A stretch of DNA of 13,766 bases, from assembly GCA_023412755.1 (NCBI GenBank), contig JAEZCB010000025.1, positions 1 through 13,766 of the forward strand, read 5' to 3'. Below, piece after piece: positions 1 to 6,612 of this stretch. Positions within the stretch are counted from its first letter, which is position 1, and every line of letters begins with the position of its first letter. The notes beneath the pieces are model-generated. The model was not told where the DNA came from. It saw nothing but the letters and a program-made list of their open reading frames with translations, and made no database searches. Both the position numbers and the translations under genes were made by a program. Origin of the DNA: Bacteroidota bacterium (GTDB taxonomy: Bacteria; Bacteroidota; Bacteroidia; Flavobacteriales_F; PHOS-HE28).

Positions 1-32
1 GGCTTGTAAAAGAACGGGAGCGTGATACTCAC
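1..32 (-). CDS. Possible start of rsmH (mraW), cut by window edge
   Basis: A GTG codon at 32-30 overlaps the TGA stop of mraZ (29-31) in a GTGA arrangement, and the frame stays open to the window edge, reading MSITLPFFYK. In most bacteria rsmH, the 16S rRNA m4C1402 methyltransferase, follows mraZ directly, often with overlapping ends. The assignment rests on position and overlap only; ten residues are too few to recognise the protein. The true start could lie further left. Confidence 0.3.
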   Translation of the reverse strand, partial: MSITLPFFYK

Positions 33-493
33 TGCCCATTTTCATTGCCTAGGCTGCCCATGACATCCTCGGCAAGGGCAGTGAGGTCCACCGACTCGCG
101 CAACATCTTCGAATGCTTCTCCTTCGCCCAGATCTCCATCCGGTCCACCATGCCGATCATCACGATGTCCTTGCCAATGGAGGCATGGTCCATCAATGAC
201 TTCGGCAACAGGAGCCTTCCGCTCGCATCGAGTTCCAGCTGCGTGGCTCCATTCATGAAGCGCCGGATGAACTCGAGGTTCTTCTCCACAAAGCGGTTCA
301 GTCGCCGCATCATGGATTGCGTTTGCTCCCACTCGACCATGGGATAGAGAACGAGGCACGGCTTGAAGACATCCCTGTTGATCACGAACCCCTTCTCCAC
401 CTCGCCGGCGAGCTGCTTGCGCAGGCCGGAAGGCAGCGACAGACGCCCTTTCGCGTCCAGCCGGAGTTCGTATTCCCCAAGGAGATTCAGCAT
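29..493 (-). CDS. mraZ: Transcriptional regulator MraZ
   Basis: MraZ is the DNA-binding regulator usually found first in the dcw cluster, where it represses its own promoter in E. coli. The 154-residue product has the expected two SpoVT/AbrB-like half-domains. Each carries the family signature: DAKGRLSLP near residue 13 and DASGRLLLP near residue 89. Length is close to E. coli MraZ (about 152). The frame can be extended to a GTG at 541, but that codon lies inside the operator repeats and adds 16 residues with no family similarity. The ATG at 493, giving MLNLLGEYELRLDAKGR, is therefore chosen. No strong Shine-Dalgarno precedes it, as is usual in Bacteroidota. The gene is followed within the window by what may be rsmH. 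It is not preceded by the rest of the dcw cluster in normal order: murC, murG and ftsW lie upstream on the same strand. Autoregulation through the repeats at 537-571 is likely. Confidence 0.95.
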   Translation of the reverse strand: MLNLLGEYELRLDAKGRLSLPSGLRKQLAGEVEKGFVINRDVFKPCLVLYPMVEWEQTQSMMRRLNRFVEKNLEFIRRFMNGATQLELDASGRLLLPKSLMDHASIGKDIVMIGMVDRMEIWAKEKHSKMLRESVDLTALAEDVMGSLGNENGQ

Positions 494-518
494 TCGTAGC
501 CATGCGTGAGATCGAAGG

Positions 519-526
519 CGAAAGTA
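519..526 (-). promoter_or_regulatory. Possible -7 promoter element of mraZ
   Basis: On the minus strand TACTTTCG matches the Bacteroidota -7 consensus TAnnTTTG with one mismatch. It ends 25 bases before the mraZ ATG and lies just downstream of the MraZ boxes, so bound MraZ would cover the region immediately upstream of it. No convincing TTG -33 element is visible at the usual distance. Inference from motif and position only. Confidence 0.35.
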
Positions 527-536
527 GGCCAAATGA

Positions 537-571
537 CCCACTTTTTACCACCATCTCCCACTTTTTACCTC
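537..571 (-). promoter_or_regulatory. MraZ operator: four boxes at exact 10-bp period
   Basis: Read on the minus strand, 571 to 537 gives GAGGT, GTGGG, GTGGT and GTGGG, each separated by exactly five bases (AAAAA, AGATG, AAAAA). This is the known MraZ target architecture: TGGG-type direct repeats with 5-nt spacers, one helical turn apart. It sits 44-78 bases upstream of the mraZ start. The AAAAAGTGGG unit occurs twice. It almost certainly mediates mraZ/dcw autoregulation. Confidence 0.78.
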
Positions 572-639
572 TTTGTTGATATCTTACAACGGTACAAGGG
601 TAGCGAAAGTTCCTGAGAAGGGCTGTATTCTAGGAGAAA

Positions 640-670
640 GTGGGATAGTACGGTTGTGGGAGGAAGTGGG
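640..670 (+). promoter_or_regulatory. Second cluster of MraZ-type GTGGG boxes, opposite orientation
   Basis: On the plus strand GTGGG occurs at 640-644, 656-660 and 666-670. The last two are 10 bp apart with a 5-nt spacer, exactly the MraZ arrangement; the first is 16 bp away. Two of the three are preceded by AAA or GAA, as in the mraZ operator. This cluster points toward the TonB-C gene at 819 and lies about 65 bp from the minus-strand cluster. It may be a second MraZ site controlling the divergent gene or aiding co-operative binding. Function inferred. Confidence 0.5.
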
Positions 671-818
671 AGAAATGAACAACCGAGTCCGTCCCAAGGC
701 TGGCCAACCGGCCTAGTCAATTAAACAGGTACCGCTCTCAGGCTGTTATGGATCGTGGAGTTCGTAACCTTCTCGATCTTCCGCCGTTCCAACGGCTGAA
801 ACCGACCCCACCTCGAAA

Positions 819-1511
819 GTGAATACCCGTTCCGTTGCCGTCCTTGCCGCGATGTTCCTGACATCCATTTCCCAGATGAGAGCGCAGGATAGTGACCGGC
901 GATATTTGAATGAGGTATTGGCCTCCACCAGCAAGAGATCGGCTAAATTCTACCGGTTGAATGAGGGGAAGGACGGGGAACTCTTCATTGGCCGCACTTA
1001 CTCCATGGATGGCAAATTGAAATCCGAAGGGACGTATGCGGACGCGGAACTACGTGTGGAGCATGGTTCGTTCACCTTCTACCATACGAATGGACAGATA
1101 GAGAGCCAGGGAGAATATATCATGGGCAACAAAAGCGGCGTGTGGGAACGCTTTGATACACGAGGAGGAGCCCTGGCCGAAAAGATCTACAACCACGTGC
1201 CGCTGGAGAACATAGTCTATACCCGGGCAGAAACAATGCCGCAACACGGCCGTGGCAGCGACAAGGAATTCGTGCGTTACATCAGGGATAATGTGACCCC
1301 GCCGATCGGCAAGCGCATAAAGGGTTCAGTTACCGCCAGCTTTATCGTGGAAAAGGATGGCATGCTCACGGATGTGAAAGTGGTTGATGGTAAAAGTGCG
1401 GAAGTCGACCGGCAAGTAATACAGGCCATAAAGGCTACCGAACCCTGGCGGCCAGGAACTGACAAGGGCCAGCCTGTGCGGGTAGTGATGCGGATGCCTG
1501 TACATTTTTAG
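819..1511 (+). CDS. Secreted protein with MORN-like repeats and TonB C-terminal domain
   Basis: The 230-residue product begins with a signal peptide (residues 1 to about 22: basic Arg4, hydrophobic core, likely cleavage after MRA). The middle region, about 54-115, contains repeats of the MORN-variant type found in Bacteroidota: DGKLKSEGTY at 64-73, then NGQIESQGEY and GNKSGVWERF. The C-terminal part, 150-230, is a TonB-C domain (PF03544-like), with VEKDGMLTDVKVV at 177-189, a PWRPG turn and the closing MPVHF. Such proteins are often annotated as energy transducer TonB, but this one lacks the N-terminal membrane anchor and proline-rich spacer of true TonB, so a periplasmic or envelope role is more likely than energy transduction. 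The start is a GTG; no in-frame ATG exists upstream before the stop at 765-767, and an ATG at 852 would cut into the signal peptide. It is divergent from mraZ and convergent with murC. Confidence 0.85.
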   Translation: MNTRSVAVLAAMFLTSISQMRAQDSDRRYLNEVLASTSKRSAKFYRLNEGKDGELFIGRTYSMDGKLKSEGTYADAELRVEHGSFTFYHTNGQIESQGEYIMGNKSGVWERFDTRGGALAEKIYNHVPLENIVYTRAETMPQHGRGSDKEFVRYIRDNVTPPIGKRIKGSVTASFIVEKDGMLTDVKVVDGKSAEVDRQVIQAIKATEPWRPGTDKGQPVRVVMRMPVHF

Positions 1512-1540
1512 AGAACCAGACCACATACACCATAGTGCTG

Positions 1541-1565
1541 AAGCCGGTCCTGTAAGACCGGCTTT
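1541..1565. terminator. Bidirectional hairpin terminator between convergent genes
   Basis: AAGCCGGTC (1541-1549) pairs perfectly with GACCGGCTT (1556-1564) around a 6-base loop, giving a 9-bp GC-rich stem with A/T ends. It lies 30 bases after the TonB-C gene stop and 31 bases from the murC stop on the other strand. The T tract is short (TTT) on the plus strand. It probably ends transcription from both sides. Confidence 0.72.
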
Positions 1566-1595
1566 GGTCATTGCCATGGAGACGTACCCGTATTC

Positions 1596-2972
1596 CTATC
1601 GCCCCTTCTCATTCAACACACGCTCCACCGCCGGTACCAGCCGGTCGATATCCCCTGCCCCCATCGTGAGCACAACCTGCAATTCCCGGCTGCGCAGTTC
1701 CTCTATCAGACGCTCTTTGCCGCAAAGTTCCTTCGCCTCCATCGGCACCTGTTCCAGCAGCCATTCCGAAGTGATCCCAGGGATCGGTTCCTCGCGGGCG
1801 GGGTAGATGTCCAGTAACAGCAATTCATCCAATTTCGCCAGGCTTTTCGCGAACTCCGGGGCCAGATCCTGCGTGCGTGAGAAGAGATGCGGCTGAAAAA
1901 TACCGGTGATCCTTCTTCCCGGGTACAGTTCCCGCACACTGCCGATGAAAGCATCCAGCTCCTTCGGGTGGTGCGCATAATCATCGATATAGACAACACC
2001 ACCGGACTCGTAGCGCCTCTCGAAACGCCGTACCACGCCCCGGAACGTGCGCAACCCTTCACGAATGTGCTCTACGCCCACCCCGACCTTTAGGGCAAGG
2101 GCCGCGGCCGGGATCGCGTTCTCCACGTTGTGACGGCCGGGCATCCCCAGTTTCAGATCCTTCAGCACCGCTCCTTCCAGATGCAGGTCGAACACGTGGT
2201 AACCTTCCTGCACGCGGAGGTTCTCTGCTCGAGGAATGTGGGCGCCATCGAGAGAATAACTGATCACGTTCCGGTGTCTACCGAATTTCCCCGAGATCGC
2301 CTTGTGCACGAAAAGGCTACCCTTCACCAATCCTGCGAATTCACCGTAGGCGGCGTCCATGGCCTCCGGCGTCTTGTAGATGTCCAGGTGATCGGCATCC
2401 ATGGCGGTGATGATCGCCTCGCTGGGGTGAAGCTTAAGGAAGCTGCGGTCGTACTCGTCAGCCTCCACTACATCCACCACGGCCTCATTATTCAGGATCA
2501 CGTTCGTCCCGTAGTTCGATGAAATGCCACCCAGGAACGCATTGCATTTAACGCGGCCGGTCACCAGCAGGTGCGCCAGCATGGTGCTTACCGTGGTCTT
2601 TCCATGTGTACCGGCAACTGCGATCGTGCGCTGATCGCTGGTTATCATGCCCAGCAGTTCCGCACGCTTCATGATCTTGGCCCCCTTCCCCTGCCAATAC
2701 ATATACAGCGGGCTCGTAATGGGCACGGCAGGTGTGCGGACCACAACGACATTCTCTGGGGCTGCCTCCACGATATCCTCTGGGAGCAGCGTGGAACTCT
2801 CGTTGAATTGCACATCGATCCCTTCGCTCTGCAGCTGGTTGGTGAGCTCGCTGGGGGTGCGGTCATACCCGGCCACCCGGAAGCCCTTTCGCCGGAAGTA
2901 GCGCGCCAGACCGCTCATGCCGATGCCGCCGATGCCGATGAAGAAGAGCATTTTGTCCTTGAGCGTGTTCAT
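1596..2972 (-). CDS. murC: UDP-N-acetylmuramate--L-alanine ligase MurC
   Basis: This cytoplasmic ligase adds L-alanine to UDP-MurNAc with ATP, the first peptide step of peptidoglycan synthesis. The 458-residue product is a normal full-length MurC. It has the nucleotide-sugar motif GIGGIGMSG at 13-21, the P-loop GTHGKTT at 121-127, EADEYDRSFL at 170-179 and DADHLDIY at 192-199 in the central ATPase domain. HNVENA lies at 281-286. The C-terminal domain carries DDYAHHP at 330-336, FQPHLFSRT at 359-367 and GAGDID at 438-443. Its ATG overlaps the murG TGA by four bases (ATGA, 2969-2972), so the two genes are translationally coupled. ftsQ, ftsA and ftsZ, which often follow murC, are absent; a convergent gene and a terminator follow instead. 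Confidence 0.98.
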   Translation of the reverse strand: MNTLKDKMLFFIGIGGIGMSGLARYFRRKGFRVAGYDRTPSELTNQLQSEGIDVQFNESSTLLPEDIVEAAPENVVVVRTPAVPITSPLYMYWQGKGAKIMKRAELLGMITSDQRTIAVAGTHGKTTVSTMLAHLLVTGRVKCNAFLGGISSNYGTNVILNNEAVVDVVEADEYDRSFLKLHPSEAIITAMDADHLDIYKTPEAMDAAYGEFAGLVKGSLFVHKAISGKFGRHRNVISYSLDGAHIPRAENLRVQEGYHVFDLHLEGAVLKDLKLGMPGRHNVENAIPAAALALKVGVGVEHIREGLRTFRGVVRRFERRYESGGVVYIDDYAHHPKELDAFIGSVRELYPGRRITGIFQPHLFSRTQDLAPEFAKSLAKLDELLLLDIYPAREEPIPGITSEWLLEQVPMEAKELCGKERLIEELRSRELQVVLTMGAGDIDRLVPAVERVLNEKGR

Positions 2973-4096
2973 CGGCGTGCGAGTCGGATCACTTCGGCCG
3001 CGATGATATCCGCAGCATTATTCATTCCCATTTTGGCCATGACCATAGATAACTTATCGAGTTGTGCTCGGTCGGTGATCAGGCGCAGGATCGCCGCGCC
3101 CAACTCCTCCACCGTACGATCGTCCTTAACCAGCAGTGCCGCGCTGCGGTCTGTGAGGGCCCGTGCGTTGTGGGTCTGGTGATCTTCTGCAGCGGTGGGC
3201 AGCGGGACTAGTATCGCGGGTTTGCGCACGAGGCAAAGTTCGCTCACACTGATCGCTCCGGCACGTGCCACCACCAGATCGGCCACGGCATAGGCCAGGT
3301 CCATCTTGTCCACGAATTCCATGACCTTGCAGTCGTCGTAGCCGAGTTTCGTCACCGCCTCCTTCGCTAGTTGGAAATACGGCGTGCCGGTCTGCCAGAT
3401 CACCTGTATCCCCGCCTCCTTCAGCCGTGGCAGCGCCGCCTCGATACCTCTGTTGATGCCCCGCGCACCAAGGCTTCCGCCGGTGACAAAAAGCACAGGC
3501 GCACCCTCACGTAACGCGAACTTCTCCATGCCGCGCGGACGTTTTCCTTCCAGCCGCACCACATCCTGCCGCACCGGATTTCCTGTGAGCAGGATCTTTT
3601 CTTTCGGGAAGAATTTGTCCATGCCCTCGTAGGCTACGCAGATGCGATCAACGCGTTTCGCGAGCAGCTTGTTGGTTTTTCCGGCGAAACTGTTCTGCTC
3701 CTGGACCAATGTGGGCACGTTCATCCGTTGCGCCGCCGCCAGCAAGGGTCCACTGGCGTAGCCACCTACGCCCACCGCAACATGCGGCTTGAATTCACGG
3801 ACGAGTTTGCGCGCCTTCAACATGCTTCGCAACAGGCGCCATGGCAAGCCGAGGTTCTTGAGCATGTTGCTTCGCTGAAATCCTCGTATCGGCAATCCTT
3901 CGATCTTGAAGCCGGCCGCGGGGACCTTGGTCATCTCCATCTTCCCTTCGGCGCCCACGAAGAGGAACTGTGCATCGGGCTCGCGCTCCTTCACCGCGTT
4001 GGCAATGGCGATGGCCGGGAAGATGTGGCCGCCGGTGCCGCCACCGGAGATCATTATGCGGAGAGGTTCGGGGGATCGCTGGGATTCGGGGGCCAT
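2969..4096 (-). CDS. murG: Lipid II synthase MurG (UDP-GlcNAc transferase)
   Basis: MurG transfers GlcNAc from UDP-GlcNAc to lipid I on the inner face of the membrane, making lipid II. The 375-residue protein has the GT28 signatures. Glycine loop 1 is GGGTGGH at 18-24, loop 2 is GVGGYASGP at 109-117 and loop 3 is GGSLGA at 206-211. QEQN lies at 132-135 and GNPVR at 172-176. The donor-binding region ARAGAISVSEL is at 277-287, and TAAEDHQTHNA at 301-311 includes the nucleotide-sugar Gln. The ATG at 4096 leaves a slightly long N-terminus of about 14 residues before the first strand; Met15 is too close to the glycine loop to be the start. It normally follows ftsW directly. Here about 2.5 kb of oppositely transcribed DNA separates them, so murG-murC needs its own promoter. 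The only candidate seen is a weak GCACTTTG on the minus strand (4131-4124). Confidence 0.98.
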   Translation of the reverse strand: MAPESQRSPEPLRIMISGGGTGGHIFPAIAIANAVKEREPDAQFLFVGAEGKMEMTKVPAAGFKIEGLPIRGFQRSNMLKNLGLPWRLLRSMLKARKLVREFKPHVAVGVGGYASGPLLAAAQRMNVPTLVQEQNSFAGKTNKLLAKRVDRICVAYEGMDKFFPKEKILLTGNPVRQDVVRLEGKRPRGMEKFALREGAPVLFVTGGSLGARGINRGIEAALPRLKEAGIQVIWQTGTPYFQLAKEAVTKLGYDDCKVMEFVDKMDLAYAVADLVVARAGAISVSELCLVRKPAILVPLPTAAEDHQTHNARALTDRSAALLVKDDRTVEELGAAILRLITDRAQLDKLSMVMAKMGMNNAADIIAAEVIRLARR

Positions 4097-4289
4097 ACGG
4101 GCTTTGGGCGGAGCTTACTTTCCCAAAGTGCAAAGGTTCGGATGGTGGTGGTGCAATGGACCGTGCCCGGGGTAGGAAGTTTCAACGGGGGGCTGTGGCT
4201 GGGAGTGTAAAGATCGTATGGACACGTCCATTAGTATGCCGAAAAACATTGGTTGGAGCACTAATGCAATTTCACAACCCCGCATTTTG
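4097..4289. other. Intergenic region upstream of murG
   Basis: No credible coding sequence is seen here. It must contain the murG promoter, for which only a weak minus-strand GCACTTTG at 4131-4124 is visible. A short inverted repeat, ATGGAC-AC-GTCCAT (4218-4231), could be an operator but is too short to claim. The right part runs into the structured element at 4290-4390. Confidence 0.4.
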
Positions 4290-4390
4290 CGTTAGGGATC
4301 GCACTGGAAACCCCACAGGCGGCGCATTTGGCCGACGAGGAGTTGCAAGGGAGAGCCCGGCGGCGCTGCATTTGAGCGACGCAACGTCCA
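4290..4390 (+). repeat. Putative structured intergenic element of Bacteroidota type
   Basis: The stretch opens with GCGTTAGGGATCG (4290-4302). It continues with GGAAACCCC, then GAGGAGTTGCAAGGGAGAG (4337-4355), CCCGGCGGCGC, GAGCGACGC (4374-4382) and AACGTCC. From memory, many Bacteroidota genomes carry intergenic elements with this order of blocks (a GCGTTAGGGAT head, a GCAGCGGA-GAGCCCGG-like core, a GAGCG-CGACG tail), apparently folded RNAs or mobile repeats. The head GCGTT can pair with AACGT at the tail, and CGCT/AGCG form an inner hairpin around GCATTTG. GGCGGCGC and CATTTG-CGACG also occur twice. It lies at the left boundary of the block separating ftsW from murG. Identity as a named RNA family is not established; Rfam Flavo-1 is one thing to test. 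Confidence 0.45.
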
Positions 4391-4458
4391 AATACATCAA
4401 GCCAACGCAATACAATGGTACGATCATCAGATCCGTGGCCAAATGGCAGCATTCATGA

Positions 4459-4466
4459 TAACTTTA
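4459..4466 (+). promoter_or_regulatory. Possible -7 promoter element of the toxin-antitoxin operon
   Basis: TAACTTTA resembles the TACCTTTA element in front of two other genes in this window and the Bacteroidota TAnnTTTG consensus. It ends 26 bases before the antitoxin ATG. No -33 element is recognised. Confidence 0.35.
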
Positions 4467-4492
4467 CGTTGTTTCCCGTACATCAGCCGAAC

Positions 4493-4780
4493 ATGACACG
4501 TTTGATCATACATATCAACGACCCGAAACAGGAAAAGGTGGTAGAGGATCTGCTCGAAGGTGTGAAGGGCATTGAGGTGGAGCGTGATCCTGCGAAGCCT
4601 AAAAAAGCGGCACGTAAGTCTGCTATGAAAAAGGCCGTCTCAAGTAAGAAAAGAAAGCCACTTACTGCTGCTGAGAAGCGTTTCATGAAGGACCTGACCG
4701 AGGCGATGAATGAGGTGAAGGACCATCTCTCCGGTAAGAGGAAGCTTAGACCCGCCCGAGACCTACTGAATGAGTTTTGA
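4493..4780 (+). CDS. Putative antitoxin of a RelE-type toxin-antitoxin pair
   Basis: This 95-residue basic protein has an N-terminal strand MTRLIIHIND, a helix, then a lysine/alanine-rich stretch (about residues 35-62) and a C-terminal helix ending RPARDLLNEF. The layout matches the small antitoxins encoded before RelE-like toxins in Bacteroidota, where the C-terminal segment wraps the toxin. I do not recognise a named DNA-binding domain. The ATG at 4493 is chosen over an upstream GTG-type start at 4415, because the extra 26 residues look non-coding and would include the candidate promoter. Its stop overlaps the toxin start by 11 bases (4770-4780), typical of coupled TA genes. The function is inferred mainly from the toxin next door. 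Confidence 0.65.
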   Translation: MTRLIIHINDPKQEKVVEDLLEGVKGIEVERDPAKPKKAARKSAMKKAVSSKKRKPLTAAEKRFMKDLTEAMNEVKDHLSGKRKLRPARDLLNEF

Positions 4781-5101
4781 TATCCAGTATACGAAGGTCT
4801 TTGCGAAGGCCTTGAAGCGACTAGCGAAGAAGTATCCGTCCATGCGCGGGGAATATGCAAGGTTACTCGATAAACTCAATCAGGACCCAACGACCGGAAC
4901 GCCGATCGGCAAGGGCTGCTACAAGGTGCGGATGTCGATCGCTTCAAAAGGAAAGGCAAGTCCGGTGGGGCGCGGGTGATCACTTATGTGCGCGTGATCA
5001 ATAAGGTGGTCGTGCTATTAACGATGTTCGACAAGAGCGAGAAGGAAAATATCTCGGAACAGGAACGTGATCACCTGATCAAGTTGGCGGAACAGCTTTA
5101 G
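4770..5101 (+). pseudogene. RelE/ParE-family toxin, interrupted by a single-base frameshift
   Basis: The ATG at 4770 opens a frame with RelE-family features: FAKALKRLAKKYPS, then PTTGTPIGKGCYKVRMSIASKGK. It then goes out of frame and stops at 4977-4979 after 69 residues. From 4955 the -1 frame continues as GKSGGARVITYVRVINKV and on through LLTMFDKSEKENIS, ending at TAG 5099-5101. That is the expected second half of the same family, whose members usually read SKGKGKSGGARVIT without a break. Joined, the protein would be 110 residues, a normal length. The break is at 4953-4957, where GGAAAGGC probably replaces GGAAAGGGC (loss of one G). Causes could be real inactivation, an assembly or sequencing error, or, less likely, -1 slippage on the A-AAG tetramer. 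An intact RelE-type toxin would be an mRNA interferase or a gyrase-type (ParE) inhibitor. Confidence 0.82.
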
Positions 5102-5103
5102 CT

Positions 5104-5385
5104 ATGACCATTCGTCCGAAACCCCTTGCGCCGGTCACGTGGCTTACCACTAGCGGTGCCTTGGAAATGACCGCGCAGGATGATGACTTTTATGCCAAGA
5201 CGGAGGATGGTCATTTGCTGCGTGTGGAAAAGATGGATCGGAAGGCCTGGTGGTGGCAGGTATTTGATCCTTCAGGTGAGCAGGTCCTTGAGGACATCCA
5301 TATGATGAGCAGTATGGAGGACGCGTTCATCATAGCGGAGACGGTGTACCTGGTACATCGCGCAACGAGAGAATGGACTCACTAA
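5104..5385 (+). CDS. Hypothetical protein, 93 residues
   Basis: I do not recognise the family. The product is a small soluble protein without signal peptide or membrane segment, with an aromatic patch RKAWWWQVF in the middle and a predicted C-terminal helix from SSMEDAFIIAETVYLV onward. It begins two bases after the restored toxin stop (5101) and overlaps the start of the downstream hydrolase by 13 bases (5373-5385), so it is probably translated from the same message as both. The dense overlaps and good codon flow support it being real. No evidence ties it functionally to the toxin. Confidence 0.6.
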   Translation: MTIRPKPLAPVTWLTTSGALEMTAQDDDFYAKTEDGHLLRVEKMDRKAWWWQVFDPSGEQVLEDIHMMSSMEDAFIIAETVYLVHRATREWTH

Positions 5386-6521
5386 CGCAGATCTTGCTCG
5401 GCGCTGCCGTGGGCGAGTTGGTCCTTGGCAGGAAGGTGGGCAACAAGGCTATTCTTTGGGGTGCCATTGGCGGCACCATACCCGACCTGGATGTGCTTTC
5501 CAAGTTGTTCTTTGATGACCTGCGGGCCAATGAAGTGCATCGTGGTGTTACGCACTCGGTCCTCTTTAGCCTGGTCCTTGCGCCGGTGTTCGGGCAGTGG
5601 GTGAAGCGGCATCAGCGTTCCTTCCTTGCCGTGTTCGCCGCTCTTGTGGCGCTGGTCTTCGTTTCCAGTGCTACCAGCCTACCGGCACAGATCGCTATGG
5701 GAGCCGTGGCCGTGGGGATCATTACGTTGATCCTTAGGAAGGTCAAAGGCGCCACTGATGAGGCCACTGCGAAGGAATGGAGCTGGTTCTTCTGGTGGGT
5801 ACTGATAACGCACGCCTTGCTGGATTGCTTCACCACCTGGGGCACCCAACTGTTCTGGCCCTTACCATTGAAGGTGGCGTTCAACAACATCTTCGTGGTG
5901 GACCCGGCTTACACGGTGCCTCTCCTGATATGCTTGGTCATTGTCCTCTTCCTCGATCGCACCGATCCACGCCGCCGTTGGATCAATGGCTGCGGCCTCA
6001 TACTGAGTTCGGCTTACATGGCGCTGACCCTGGCGACGAAGTCCATCGCACATTCCAGGATACAGGGATCCCTCGTTCGGCAGGGCCTCACGTACAATGC
6101 GACCTCCACGCGTCCCACCCCGTTCAATACGATCCTTTGGACAGCGAACGTGGATCGCGGAGACCACTACGCGTTAGGCTCCTACTCGCTGTTCGACACC
6201 AGGCCGGAAGTGGAATTTGTATACATTCCAAGGAACCGGTCGCTCCTGGGGGCTTGGGCGGACCATGACAAGGTGCAGCGGCTCATTCAACTGTCCGAGG
6301 GGAACTTCGCGATCCAGTTACGGAACGATACGCTTCTATTCTGCGACCTGCGCTTCGGGCAGATGGGCGAACCCACGCCTGAAAAACCCTTCGTCTTTTC
6401 GTACGCCTTGATCCCCGACGGTAAAGACCTGCACGTGATCCAAATGCCTTCCCCAAAACTGGACCGTCAGAGTGTGCGAAGATGGATGGGCGAACACTGT
6501 GAAAGGATCAAGGGAGAATGA
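5373..6521 (+). CDS. YdjM-type membrane-bound metal-dependent hydrolase
   Basis: The 382-residue protein matches the YdjM/YbcI family (PF04307, predicted inner-membrane metal-dependent hydrolases). The N-terminal half carries the metal-ligand motifs MDSLTQ at 1-6, PDLD at 37-40, HRGVTHS at 56-62 and THALLDCFTTWGT at 146-158. These are interleaved with hydrophobic membrane segments (about 83-121, 138-152, 180-195 and 206-222). The C-terminal 160 residues form a soluble domain usual in the longer members. E. coli YdjM is in the LexA regulon, but the substrate of the family is not known. The start overlaps the preceding orphan gene by 13 bases, and the gene converges with ftsW about 90 bases downstream. 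No clear terminator is seen there; a 6-bp AGAAAG/CTTTCT pairing with a long loop is the only candidate. Confidence 0.9.
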   Translation: MDSLTQILLGAAVGELVLGRKVGNKAILWGAIGGTIPDLDVLSKLFFDDLRANEVHRGVTHSVLFSLVLAPVFGQWVKRHQRSFLAVFAALVALVFVSSATSLPAQIAMGAVAVGIITLILRKVKGATDEATAKEWSWFFWWVLITHALLDCFTTWGTQLFWPLPLKVAFNNIFVVDPAYTVPLLICLVIVLFLDRTDPRRRWINGCGLILSSAYMALTLATKSIAHSRIQGSLVRQGLTYNATSTRPTPFNTILWTANVDRGDHYALGSYSLFDTRPEVEFVYIPRNRSLLGAWADHDKVQRLIQLSEGNFAIQLRNDTLLFCDLRFGQMGEPTPEKPFVFSYALIPDGKDLHVIQMPSPKLDRQSVRRWMGEHCERIKGE

Positions 6522-6612
6522 CGGCTGGCTGATCCATTGATCGTCCGGAGAAAGTTCACCCAATACCGGTGCGACCCTTTCTGGGGGTCTACTGAGCAAC
6601 GTCTGAAGATCC

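Noticed and set aside
494..541. GTG-initiated 16-residue extension of MraZ
   Set aside because: The GTG lies inside the MraZ boxes and the added residues do not resemble MraZ; the ATG at 493 gives the normal length.
783..796. Inverted repeat GCCGTT-CC-AACGGC before the TonB-C gene
   Set aside because: Arms of six bases with two between are expected by chance in this much sequence, and no known operator matches. The similar repeat at 4218-4231 is treated the same way.
3970..4458. Plus-strand open frame covering the murG start and intergenic region
   Set aside because: It overlaps the murG N-terminus in antisense, then the structured element; composition is low complexity and no motif is seen.
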